Below, piece by piece: positions 30,148 through 37,531 of a DNA stretch of 39,471 bases. A program made the translations under genes and the position numbers. The stretch is from Gordonia paraffinivorans NBRC 108238 (lineage in GTDB: Bacteria; Actinomycetota; Actinomycetes; Mycobacteriales; Mycobacteriaceae), in assembly GCF_000344155.1 (NCBI RefSeq), contig NZ_BAOQ01000007.1:1-39471 (forward strand). Reading direction: 5' to 3'. A model generated the notes under the pieces. That model searched no databases, was not told where the DNA came from, and saw nothing but the letters and a program-made list of their open reading frames with translations. The stretch's first letter is position 1. Every line of letters begins with the position of its first letter.

Positions 30148-31112
30148 TTCTCCGCCGCCGCGAGGATCTCCCGGGTCTTGGCCACGTCGTCGTGCATGGC
30201 CTCGACGAGCGCGTCGATGCCGTCGAACTGCACCATGCCGCGGATGCGGTGCACGAAGTCGACGGCGACGTGCTGGCCGTAGAGGTCGGCGTTCTTGTCG
30301 AGCACGAAGGCCTCGACGGTGCGGGTGCGCCCGGAGAAGGTCGGGTTGGTGCCGACCGACACCGCGGCCTGGTACCGCTGCCCCGGCTCGACCTCGCCGA
30401 CGGCCGGTCCGGCCCCGAGGATCGTGAACCAGGCGGCGTACACGCCGTCGGCGGGGATGGCGGCGTACATCGGCGGCGCGACGTTGGCGGTCGGGAAACC
30501 GAGGTCGCGGCCGCGGCCGTCACCGCGCACCACGACGCCCTCGACCCGGTGGGGCCGTCCGAGCGCCTCCGCGGCGAGATCCATGTCGCCGGCGGCGACG
30601 CACGAGCGGATGTAGGTCGACGAGTAGGTCACGGCATGCTCGCCGAACAGCGAGACCGCCTGCACCTCGAAGCCGAACCGCGCACCGAGTTCGGTGAGCT
30701 TGCCGACGTCGCCGGCCGCCTTGCGACCGAACGTGAAGTTGTCGCCCACCACGACGTCGGCGGCGTGCAGCTGCTCGACGAGGATGTCGTGGGCGAACTC
30801 CTGCGGCGAGAGCTTCGCGAGTTCGGGCGTGAAGGGCATGACGCAGAAGACGTCGATCCCGAGTTCCTCGGCCAGCTCCGCACGCCGGGTCAGCGTGGTC
30901 AGTTGCGGCGGATGCGTTCCCGGCCGCACGACCTCCGACGGGTGCGGATCGAAGGTCATCAGCACCGAGGGGACGCCGTACTTCTCGGCGGCCGCCGTCG
31001 CGGCGCGGATCAGTTCGGCATGCCCCCGGTGCACACCGTCGAAGACACCGATGGTCACCACACATCGTCCCCAGTCCGCGGGGATGTCATCCAGACCTCG
31101 CCATCGCAACAC
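30144..31112 (-). CDS. ribF: Bifunctional riboflavin kinase/FAD synthetase
   Basis: The 322-aa protein turns riboflavin into FMN and FAD. The N-terminal adenylyltransferase has IGVFDGVHRGHAELI, MTFDPHPSEVV, VVGDNFTFGRKAAGD and YSSTYIR. The C-terminal kinase has the GRGRDLGFPTANV motif and a VSVGTNPTF stretch. The start is GTG at 31112 (VLRWRGLDDIP), with TAGTCT ending 6 nt upstream and no Shine-Dalgarno, so the mRNA should be leaderless. The gene is divergent from mntR (83-bp gap) and overlaps the downstream membrane protein. Confidence 0.96.
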   Translation of the reverse strand: MLRWRGLDDIPADWGRCVVTIGVFDGVHRGHAELIRAATAAAEKYGVPSVLMTFDPHPSEVVRPGTHPPQLTTLTRRAELAEELGIDVFCVMPFTPELAKLSPQEFAHDILVEQLHAADVVVGDNFTFGRKAAGDVGKLTELGARFGFEVQAVSLFGEHAVTYSSTYIRSCVAAGDMDLAAEALGRPHRVEGVVVRGDGRGRDLGFPTANVAPPMYAAIPADGVYAAWFTILGAGPAVGEVEPGQRYQAAVSVGTNPTFSGRTRTVEAFVLDKNADLYGQHVAVDFVHRIRGMVQFDGIDALVEAMHDDVAKTREILAAAEK

Positions 31113-31118
31113 GCGACC

Positions 31119-31124
31119 AGACTA
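31119..31124 (-). promoter_or_regulatory. ribF -10 box for a leaderless mRNA
   Basis: TAGTCT, the same hexamer as at ftsK, lies exactly 6 nt before the GTG start. No convincing -35 is seen at 17 or 18 nt. Confidence 0.6.
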
Positions 31125-31183
31125 CGGGCAGCGCCGATCCCGAACCACCACCGGCACACGCCAGAACACGACGAAGGTGACGC

Positions 31184-31189
31184 TAAGCT
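31184..31189 (+). promoter_or_regulatory. mntR -10 box for a leaderless mRNA
   Basis: TAAGCT precedes the ATG at 31196 by 6 nt. No Shine-Dalgarno lies before that ATG and no -35 is clear. Confidence 0.6.
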
Positions 31190-31195
31190 CTATCC

Positions 31196-31903
31196 ATGCC
31201 ATGGCGATCAGACCGTCCGGTGACCGAGCTGTCACAGGTCACCCAGGACTATCTGAAGGTCATCTGGACCAGCCAGGAGTGGGAGGACGTCAAGGTCACC
31301 ACCAAGCTGCTGGCCCAGTCCCTCGGCGTATCGGCGTCGACGGCATCCGAGGCCATCCGCAAGCTCGCCGACCAGGGCCTGGTCTCCCATGAGCCGTACG
31401 GGGCGGTGACACTCACCGACGACGGACGGCAGGCCGCGATCCTCATGGTCCGGCGCCATCGGCTCCTCGAGACCTTCCTCGTCCGCGAACTCGGCTATCG
31501 GTGGGACGAGGTGCACGACGAGGCGGAGATCCTCGAGCACGCGGTCTCCGACCGTTTCCTGGCGCGTCTCGACGCCAAACTGGGCTTCCCCGACCGGGAT
31601 CCGCACGGTGACCCCATCCCCGCTCTCGACGGTACGATCCCCACCCCCGACGCGGCGCTGCTCTCCGAGCTCGAGGTCGGGGCGTCGGGCTGCATCGCCC
31701 GCATCTCCGACACCGACCCGGAGATGCTGCGCTACTTCGACGAGGTGGGCGTCGCCCTCGACCGCGTCGTGACGGTCGCCGAGAAGCGCCCGTTCGCCGG
31801 CACCATCTCGGTCTCGCTCGACGACTCCGCGCCGATCGACCTCGGCGACATCGCCGCCCGTGCGATCTTCGTCGTGCCCAGCGACGCCGCGCCGCGGGAC
31901 TGA
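31196..31903 (+). CDS. mntR: MntR/SirR, DtxR-family Mn-dependent repressor
   Basis: The 235-aa protein has the DtxR winged helix (VTQDYLKVIWTSQEWEDVKVTTKLLA, then SLGVSASTASEAIRKLADQGLV). The metal and dimer domain contains MVRRHRLLETFLV, DEVHDEAEILEHAVSDRF and GDPIP. A C-terminal SH3-like domain (about 160-230) follows. It is close to M. tuberculosis Rv2788, a manganese-responsive repressor. The ATG is leaderless by the promoter geometry; a GTG at 31219 is an alternative. The same window holds a Mn-riboswitch terC, suggesting import control by MntR and export control by RNA (inference). Confidence 0.93.
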   Translation: MPWRSDRPVTELSQVTQDYLKVIWTSQEWEDVKVTTKLLAQSLGVSASTASEAIRKLADQGLVSHEPYGAVTLTDDGRQAAILMVRRHRLLETFLVRELGYRWDEVHDEAEILEHAVSDRFLARLDAKLGFPDRDPHGDPIPALDGTIPTPDAALLSELEVGASGCIARISDTDPEMLRYFDEVGVALDRVVTVAEKRPFAGTISVSLDDSAPIDLGDIAARAIFVVPSDAAPRD

Positions 31904-31966
31904 GCCGTCATCGCTCAGCCCAGCGCCGTCATCGCTCAGCGCAGCGCCGTCATCACTCAGCGCAGC
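31904..31966 (+). repeat. Three-copy 21-bp tandem repeat at the mntR/truB convergent ends
   Basis: GCCGTCATCGCTCAGCCCAGC and two near copies (31925-31945, 31946-31966) run head to tail from the base after the mntR stop. The truB TGA (31959-31957) sits in the third copy. With a 21-nt unit the other two copies repeat TGA in the truB frame. Confidence 0.92.
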
Positions 31967-32856
31967 GTCGCCGGCCGCACCACCATCACCGAACTGGCGC
32001 GCTTGCCCTTTTCCTGCACCAGCGCGATCGCCCGCTCGTGCGGGTCGACGACGACGTAGATGCCCTTCATCCCGATCGGGGTGAGCCAGCGTCCCTGGCT
32101 GATGGATTCGGCCTCGTCGTCGCTGATGTCGCGGCGCGGGAACGAGATCTTGGCCGCCTCGTCGATGCCGAGGCTGAGCTCGCCGTCCTCGCGCACCTCG
32201 TCGAGGGTGCGCGCGTGCTCGAGCGTGAAGGGGCCGACGGCGGTGCGTCGCAGCGCGTTGAGGTGGCCGCCGACGCCGAGGGCCGCACCCAGGTCGCGGG
32301 CCAGCGAGCGGATGTAGGTCCCGGACGAACAATCCACCGCCACATCGAGATCCACGAACTCCCCCTCGCGGCGGGTGTCGAGCACGTCGAACCGCGACAC
32401 CGTCACCGGGCGCGGTTTCAGGTCGAACTCGGCGCCGGTGCGGGCGAGGGCGTGGGCGCGTCGGCCGTCGACCTTGATCGCGGAGACCTTCGCCGGGACC
32501 TGTTCGATGTCGCCGGTGAGCGCGGCGACGCCGTCGGCGATCTGCTCGTCGGTGACGCCGGAGGCGTCCGCGGTGGTCAGGGTCTCCCCTTCCCGGTCGT
32601 CGGTGGTCGTGGAGGCGCCGAGCCGGATGGTCGCCGTATAGGACTTGGTGGTCAGCGACAACAGGCCGAGAAGTTTTGTGGCCCTTTCGATCCCGATGAC
32701 GAGCACGCCGGTGGCCATCGGGTCGAGGGTGCCGGCGTGACCCACCCGGCGGGTGTTGAAGATCTTCCGGCAGCGGGAGACGACGTCGTGGCTGGTGATC
32801 CCGGCGTCCTTGTCGACGATGAGCAGGCCGGCCTTCTCGATGGATTCGTCCGCCAT
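31957..32856 (-). CDS. truB: tRNA pseudouridine-55 synthase
   Basis: The 299-aa enzyme makes pseudouridine 55 in the T arm of tRNA. It has GLLIVDKDAGITSHDVVSRC, the catalytic VGHAGTLDPMATGVLVIGI (catalytic Asp in TLDP), the KSYTATIRLG block and DCSSGTYIRSLARDLG. The C-terminal PUA-like part ends with VQEKGKRASSVMVVRPATLR. The ATG is one base after the pptT stop, so it is coupled to pptT. The operon differs from the rbfA-truB adjacency of many bacteria, since four genes separate rbfA from truB here, as in mycobacteria. Confidence 0.97.
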   Translation of the reverse strand: MADESIEKAGLLIVDKDAGITSHDVVSRCRKIFNTRRVGHAGTLDPMATGVLVIGIERATKLLGLLSLTTKSYTATIRLGASTTTDDREGETLTTADASGVTDEQIADGVAALTGDIEQVPAKVSAIKVDGRRAHALARTGAEFDLKPRPVTVSRFDVLDTRREGEFVDLDVAVDCSSGTYIRSLARDLGAALGVGGHLNALRRTAVGPFTLEHARTLDEVREDGELSLGIDEAAKISFPRRDISDDEAESISQGRWLTPIGMKGIYVVVDPHERAIALVQEKGKRASSVMVVRPATLR

Positions 32857-32857
32857 G

Positions 32858-33514
32858 TCAGACCACCGCGATCGAGGTGACGATGAGGTCGCACTCGACG
32901 AGCCAGCGACCGCGGAACTCGAGCACCGGCGTCCCGCCGTCGGATGCCTTGGGGTCGATGAGGATCCGCGAGGTGAAGGTCCCGGCGGCGGGCGCGGTCT
33001 GCTCGAACGTGATGTGGGCGTCCTCGAACCCCAGCCAGCGCCGGGTGATCGGGAACCACGCCTTGTAGGTGGCCTCCTTGGCGCAGAACAGCAGCCGGTC
33101 CCAGTGCAACCCGGCCGGCCGGGTCGCGAGCACGTCGCGCTCCTCGGGCAGGCTGGTGTGCTCGAGCACGCCGTCGGGCAGGGTGTCGTGGGGTTCGGCG
33201 TCGATGCCGAGGGACCGCACCCCCATCGCGTGGGCGACGACGGCGGCCCGGTAGCCGTCGCAGTGCGTGAGGCTGCCGACGACACCCACCGGCCACGTCG
33301 GTTCCCCCTTCTCCCCCTTGAGGATCGGGACGGGGTCGAAGCCGATTCGCGCGAGGGCCTCGCGCGCACAATGGCGCACCGTGACGAACTCGCGGCGCCG
33401 CTTCTCCACCGCTCGCCCGATCAGGGCCTGTTCGGCCGGCAACGGCTGCAGACCCGGCGGATCGTCGAACGCCTCCGCCGAGGCGACCCCGGCCGGGAGG
33501 AGTTTCTCGATCAC
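32858..33514 (-). CDS. pptT: 4'-phosphopantetheinyl transferase PptT
   Basis: The 218-aa Sfp-type enzyme activates carrier proteins of fatty-acid, polyketide and siderophore synthesis by adding phosphopantetheine from CoA. The Mg-binding GIDAEPHDTLPDG and the WDRLLFCAKEATYKAW motif (K-E-A-x-Y-K-A) are seen. VVGSLTHCDGYRAAVVA is the CoA-side H-C-D-G block. The GTG at 33514 overlaps the pptH stop as GTGA and has AAAGGA 6 nt upstream. PptT is essential in M. tuberculosis and sits in the same neighbourhood there (Rv2794c). Confidence 0.95.
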   Translation of the reverse strand: MIEKLLPAGVASAEAFDDPPGLQPLPAEQALIGRAVEKRRREFVTVRHCAREALARIGFDPVPILKGEKGEPTWPVGVVGSLTHCDGYRAAVVAHAMGVRSLGIDAEPHDTLPDGVLEHTSLPEERDVLATRPAGLHWDRLLFCAKEATYKAWFPITRRWLGFEDAHITFEQTAPAAGTFTSRILIDPKASDGGTPVLEFRGRWLVECDLIVTSIAVV

Positions 33515-34494
33515 ATCTGGTCCTTTCGTCGTTCGGTCTCGCGTCGTTTCCGCTCGGCCAGTCGCTGCTCCACCCGCTCGCGGAACTCCGCGGCGCGCTC
33601 GGCGTAGTCCGGCGGCAGCTCGAACCGGACGCCGTGTTCGGGAAGATCTTTCTCGCCGAGGCCGTCCCCCGGCACGATGCTGCGCATCAGGGGCTTCGGC
33701 AGTCCGCGGCGCTTCCACTCGCGCGGATAGCCGACCGAGACCTCCTCGAAGCGGACGCCGTCGTACCAGGTGGTCCGCGGGATGTGCAGGTGCCCGTACA
33801 CGCAGCACTCCGCGTTGAACTCGGTGTGCCAGTCGGCGGTCAGCTCGCTGCCGCACCACAGCGCGAACTCCGGGTAGATGAGCGCATCGCACGGTTCCCG
33901 GCGCAGCGGCCAGTGGTTGATCAGGACCTTCTTCTCGGCGGGGTCGAGCGCCTCGAGACGACGCCGCGTGAGCTCGATGCGGGCCCGTCCCCAGACGTCG
34001 CGCGTCGGGTAGGGCTCCGGCGACAGCAGGAACTCGTCGGTCGCCACCACGTTCCGGTCCCGCGCGAGCGCGAGTGCGGTGAGCTTGTCGAAGGTCCCCG
34101 CGGGACGGAAGGTGTAGTCGTAGAGCAGGAACATCGGTACGACGCGAACCGGGTCGCGGCCGTCGCCCGGATCGAACAGCGGGTAGATGTCCTCCGGTGT
34201 CACCACGCCGATGTCGCGGCAGGCCTGGACCAGGTAGTCGTAGCGGGCCACCCCGAACAGCTGCAGCGGGTCCTTGGCCGTCGTGTACAGCTCGTGATTG
34301 CCCGGGACCCAGATCACCGTGCGGAAGCGGGTGCGCAGGCGCCGCAGGGTGTCGATGATGTCGTCGGTGCGTTCGGCGACGTCCCCGGCCACGATGAGCC
34401 AGTCGTCCGACGACGTCGGCCGGATCTGGTCGATGATGTGCTCGTTGCCCCGATGGGCGACGTGCAGATCGCTGATCGCCCACAAAGTTGCCAC
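33511..34494 (-). CDS. pptH: PptH-like phosphopantetheinyl hydrolase (calcineurin-like metallophosphoesterase)
   Basis: The 327-aa protein has the metallophosphoesterase set in order: WAISDLHVAHRG, LIVAGDVAERTDD, VIWVPGNHELY, LINHWPLR and CVYGHLHIP. The M. tuberculosis neighbour of pptT, Rv2795c, removes phosphopantetheine from carrier proteins, opposing PptT. The same order and overlap here suggest the same function (established for the homologue, inferred here). The GTG at 34494 starts VATLWAISDLH, and GGAT is the only weak ribosome site. A Glu/Arg-rich C-terminal helix (AEFRERVEQRLAERKRRETE) ends the protein. Confidence 0.9.
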   Translation of the reverse strand: MATLWAISDLHVAHRGNEHIIDQIRPTSSDDWLIVAGDVAERTDDIIDTLRRLRTRFRTVIWVPGNHELYTTAKDPLQLFGVARYDYLVQACRDIGVVTPEDIYPLFDPGDGRDPVRVVPMFLLYDYTFRPAGTFDKLTALALARDRNVVATDEFLLSPEPYPTRDVWGRARIELTRRRLEALDPAEKKVLINHWPLRREPCDALIYPEFALWCGSELTADWHTEFNAECCVYGHLHIPRTTWYDGVRFEEVSVGYPREWKRRGLPKPLMRSIVPGDGLGEKDLPEHGVRFELPPDYAERAAEFRERVEQRLAERKRRETERRKDQM

Positions 34495-34618
34495 GAGGAT
34501 CCATCGTGCCAGAGGCGGCAGAACACTTCCGTCGGGGGCCGTCGGTGACGCTGCGGGCCGGGTGGGCCGGCAGCCGGATCACATCAGAACAGATCGGATC
34601 GGACGCGATCGGACCCGG

Positions 34619-35962
34619 TCACTTCCGTTCCGCGCCCGCCTGCCGCCACCGCCCGGAGCGGATCCGCCAGACCACGGTCGCCAGCCGGACGAGCATGAAG
34701 ACGACGAGACCCGACCACACGCCGGCCAGCCCCCAGTCGAAGACGAGCGACAGCCAGATCAGCGGCAGGAAGCCGACGAGCGCTCCGGTGAGCGTCGCCG
34801 TCCTCAGGAACGCCGCGTCGCCGCTGCCGAGCAACACGCCGTCGAGCGCGAACACCACCCCCGCGATCGGCAGCATGCCGACGAAGAACCACCACGGCAC
34901 CCCGATGGCGTCGAGCACGGCGTCGTCGGAGGTGAAGATCCGCGGGATGAGGCCGGCGCCGGCGGCGAAGATCGCGCCCATCGCGGTGGCGGCGACGAGC
35001 GACACCCCGGTGACCCGCCGTGCGACGGTGTCGGCGACCCGCAGGCGTCCGCCGCCGAGTGCCGCGCCGACGAGGGCCTGCGCGGCGATGGCCAGGGAGT
35101 CGAGGAACAGCGCCATGAACTCCCAGAGCTGCAGGACCAGCTGGTGTGCGGCCACCTGCGCGACGCCGAAGCGCGCGGCGACCGCGGCCGCGGAGACGAA
35201 GCAGATCTGGAACGACAGGCTGCGCACGACGAGATCGCGCGCCATGGTCAGCTGGGCGACGATGATCGAGCGATCGGGCGCATACCCCTTCGACTCCGCG
35301 GACGCCTCCCGGATCACCCGGACCGCGAACAAGGTCCCGGTGACGCCCTGGCCGACGACGTTCGCGACCGCGCTGCCGGGCAGGCCGAGTCGCGGGAACG
35401 GACCGAGACCGTGGACCAACCCGACGACCAGGACCGCGGCGACCGACAGACCGACGACCACGTAGATCACCGGCCGTCTGGTGTCCTGCACGCCGCGCAT
35501 CCAGCCGTTGCCCGCCATGGACAGCAGGATCAGCGGGACCCCGAACATCGCGATCCGCAACCACTGCGCCGCGTCGGCCGCGACCACCGCGGAGTCCTCC
35601 GACGCCGCTCCCACGAGCACCCGCATGATCGCGGGCGCCGACGGATAGGCGATCGCCACCAGCAGCGCGCCGACGGCCATCGCGATCCAACTGGCCTGCA
35701 CGCCCTCCTCGACCGCGCCCGCCCGGTCCCCCGCGCCGAAGCGACGGGCCGACCGGGCGGTGGTGCCGTAGGACAGGAAGGTCAGCTGCGTGCTGATGAC
35801 CGACAGCACGAGGGTGCCGACACCGAGCGCCGCCAGTTCGCGACCGCCGAGGCGGCCGACGACGGCGAGGTCGAGGAGCAGATAGAGCGGCGGGGCGATG
35901 AGCACCGCCAGCGCCGAGACCGTGAGGGTCGCGATCCGCCGGACCCCGGCATCGTCTGTCAG
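34619..35962 (-). CDS. dinF: MATE-family efflux transporter DinF, apparent CTG start
   Basis: The MATE transporter has 12 hydrophobic helices, beginning ATLTVSALAVLIAPPLYLLLDLAVVG and ending VVWRIRSGRWRQAGAERK. MATE pumps exchange Na+ or H+ for drugs. Homology begins before the first possible GTG (35905, inside helix 1). The only start that fits is CTG at 35962, within a CTGA overlap with the nrnA stop, with GGAG 5 nt upstream; it gives 447 aa, near the 439 of M. tuberculosis DinF. The out-of-frame ATG at 35952 is not used. A CTG start is rare but matches GTGA-type coupling. Confidence 0.88.
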   Translation of the reverse strand: MTDDAGVRRIATLTVSALAVLIAPPLYLLLDLAVVGRLGGRELAALGVGTLVLSVISTQLTFLSYGTTARSARRFGAGDRAGAVEEGVQASWIAMAVGALLVAIAYPSAPAIMRVLVGAASEDSAVVAADAAQWLRIAMFGVPLILLSMAGNGWMRGVQDTRRPVIYVVVGLSVAAVLVVGLVHGLGPFPRLGLPGSAVANVVGQGVTGTLFAVRVIREASAESKGYAPDRSIIVAQLTMARDLVVRSLSFQICFVSAAAVAARFGVAQVAAHQLVLQLWEFMALFLDSLAIAAQALVGAALGGGRLRVADTVARRVTGVSLVAATAMGAIFAAGAGLIPRIFTSDDAVLDAIGVPWWFFVGMLPIAGVVFALDGVLLGSGDAAFLRTATLTGALVGFLPLIWLSLVFDWGLAGVWSGLVVFMLVRLATVVWRIRSGRWRQAGAERK

Positions 35963-36915
35963 AGCGACTCCAGCAGTCGCGCCACCACTTCCTCGGCGGT
36001 GCCGGTGTCGCTGTACCCGGATGCCTGACGATGCCCGCCGCCGCCGTGGGCGCGGGCGATCGGGACCAGGTCGACGGCGTCCTTGCTGCGCAGCGACACC
36101 GTCCACATCCCGGGTTGGTTCTCCTTGAACACCGCCGCGACCTCGGCGTCGCGGGCGGTCCGGATCGTGTCGACGACGCTCTCCGATTCCTCCCAGCTCA
36201 TGCCGGCGAGGGCCTTCTGGTCGACGATCGCGTAGACGAGTCCCGCACCGTTGCAGGCCGACGGCACCAGCTTCGCCGAGGCGAGCACCCCCGACATCAT
36301 CGAGAACCACTCGAACGGGTGCGAGTCGAAGAGGACGCGACTCCACCTGCGCGAGTCGACGCCGGTCTCGAGCAGGCGCGCCGCGATCCGGAACGAGTCC
36401 GGCCGGGCCCACCGGAACGAGCCGGTGTCGGTGGTCAGACCCGCATAGACGCAGGTGGCGATCTCGGCGTCGAGTTCGACGCCGAGCGCGTCGAGCACCT
36501 CGAGGACCAGCACCGCCGTGCAGTCGGCCGACGGGTCCACGAGATCGATGTCCCCGAAGCCGGGGTTCGACGCGTGGTGGTCGATCGCGATCGACGTCTC
36601 GGCGCCGGTGAAGACCTCGCCGAGTTCGTCGAGCCGCCCGAGATTCGCCGCGTCGACGGCCACCACGACCGGATGCCCGGCGAGGCGGCCCGGCTCACGC
36701 AGCAGCCCCGCGCCGGGAAGACCCGCGAGCGACTCGGGCAGCTTCTCGGGTCCCGGATAGGCGACCTCGACGTCGACGCCGCGACGCTCGAGGGCCAGAC
36801 CGAGCGCGAGACCGCTGCCGATGGTGTCCGCGTCGGGGCGGACGTGGCAGCAGATCGTCACCGCCGGCGCGGTCGCCAGCGTCGCGGCGATCGCTGCACT
36901 CGCCGAACCGCTCAC
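35959..36915 (-). CDS. nrnA: Oligoribonuclease/pAp phosphatase NrnA (DHH-DHHA1)
   Basis: The 318-aa protein degrades short RNAs (and c-di-AMP or pAp in studied members). The DHH domain has [11 protein letters not shown] (motif I) and AIDHHASN (the DHH motif). A long helix linker leads to DHHA1 with the Gly-rich [14 protein letters not shown]. The GTG at 36915 overlaps the rbfA stop by 4 nt. It continues the infB-rbfA-nrnA-dinF run found in M. tuberculosis (Rv2839c-Rv2836c). Confidence 0.93.
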   Translation of the reverse strand: MSGSASAAIAATLATAPAVTICCHVRPDADTIGSGLALGLALERRGVDVEVAYPGPEKLPESLAGLPGAGLLREPGRLAGHPVVVAVDAANLGRLDELGEVFTGAETSIAIDHHASNPGFGDIDLVDPSADCTAVLVLEVLDALGVELDAEIATCVYAGLTTDTGSFRWARPDSFRIAARLLETGVDSRRWSRVLFDSHPFEWFSMMSGVLASAKLVPSACNGAGLVYAIVDQKALAGMSWEESESVVDTIRTARDAEVAAVFKENQPGMWTVSLRSKDAVDLVPIARAHGGGGHRQASGYSDTGTAEEVVARLLESL

Positions 36916-37424
36916 TCGTCCGTGCCGCCGTCTGCGGAGTCGTCCGAGTCGTCGGTGGGGTCGTCGCCGGTGGGGTCGTCGTCGGTGGGGTCGTCGTCGG
37001 TGGAGCGGTAGGGGTCGGGGTCGCCGGCCGGCTTCGCCTGGGCCGCCTGACGGGCGACCATCTCGTCCCTCGCGCGGGCGCGCGCGACGAGTTCTTCCAT
37101 CTGGCGGGCCGCGTCCGGGACGGTGTCGAGGACGAAACGCAGGGTCGGGGTGAACCGGACGCCGGTGCCGGCGCCGACCTTGGAACGCAGGACGCCGGTG
37201 GCCTTGGCCAGGCCGGCGGCCGCCGCCTCGTAGTCGGGTTCCTCGTCGAGCGAGGCGCCCATGACGGTGTAGTAGATCGTGGCGTCGTGGAGATCGTTGG
37301 TCACCCGGGTGTCGGTGACCGTCACGTAGGCCAGGCGCGGATCCTTGATCTCGCTCGCGATCGCCGAGGCGACGATCGTGGAGATCCGCTTGGCCAGGCG
37401 CTGGGCCCGTGCTGGATCAGCCAT
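36912..37424 (-). CDS. rbfA: Ribosome-binding factor A with acidic repeat tail
   Basis: The 170-aa cold-shock and 30S-maturation factor has the KH-like fold: [43 protein letters not shown] and [13 protein letters not shown]. After residue 120 it carries an unusual disordered tail, a pentapeptide (DDDPT) minisatellite ending in DDS-rich sequence. The ATG at 37424 has GGAAGGA 7 nt upstream, and a longer in-frame extension across the hairpin is rejected. It follows infB after a large hairpin. Confidence 0.95.
   Translation of the reverse strand: MADPARAQRLAKRISTIVASAIASEIKDPRLAYVTVTDTRVTNDLHDATIYYTVMGASLDEEPDYEAAAAGLAKATGVLRSKVGAGTGVRFTPTLRFVLDTVPDAARQMEELVARARARDEMVARQAAQAKPAGDPDPYRSTDDDPTDDDPTGDDPTDDSDDSADGGTDE
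36946..37005 (+). repeat. Four-copy 15-bp minisatellite in the rbfA tail
   Basis: Four 15-bp units related to TCGTCGTCGGTGGGG encode the acidic DDDPT pentapeptide repeats on the minus strand. Confidence 0.88.
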
Positions 37425-37448
37425 CGGGAGTCCTTCCGTAGCGGGGAC

Positions 37449-37498
37449 GTGTGCGCCGGCCCGGGTCCAGGTTCTGGACCGGTCGGGCCGGCGCACAC
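37449..37498 (-). terminator. Very stable hairpin between infB and rbfA
   Basis: A perfect 15-bp outer stem (37449-37463 with 37484-37498) plus a 7-bp inner stem (GGTCCAG with CTGGACC, loop GTT) is interrupted only by a 3-nt GGT bulge. It begins 33 nt after the infB stop. No U tract follows, and the rbfA Shine-Dalgarno lies about 10 nt beyond. It is either a partial terminator/attenuator or a processing and stability element. Function is inferred. Confidence 0.65.
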
Positions 37499-37531
37499 GG
37501 TATGGGTCGAGAGGGCCAGGCACTCACGCGA

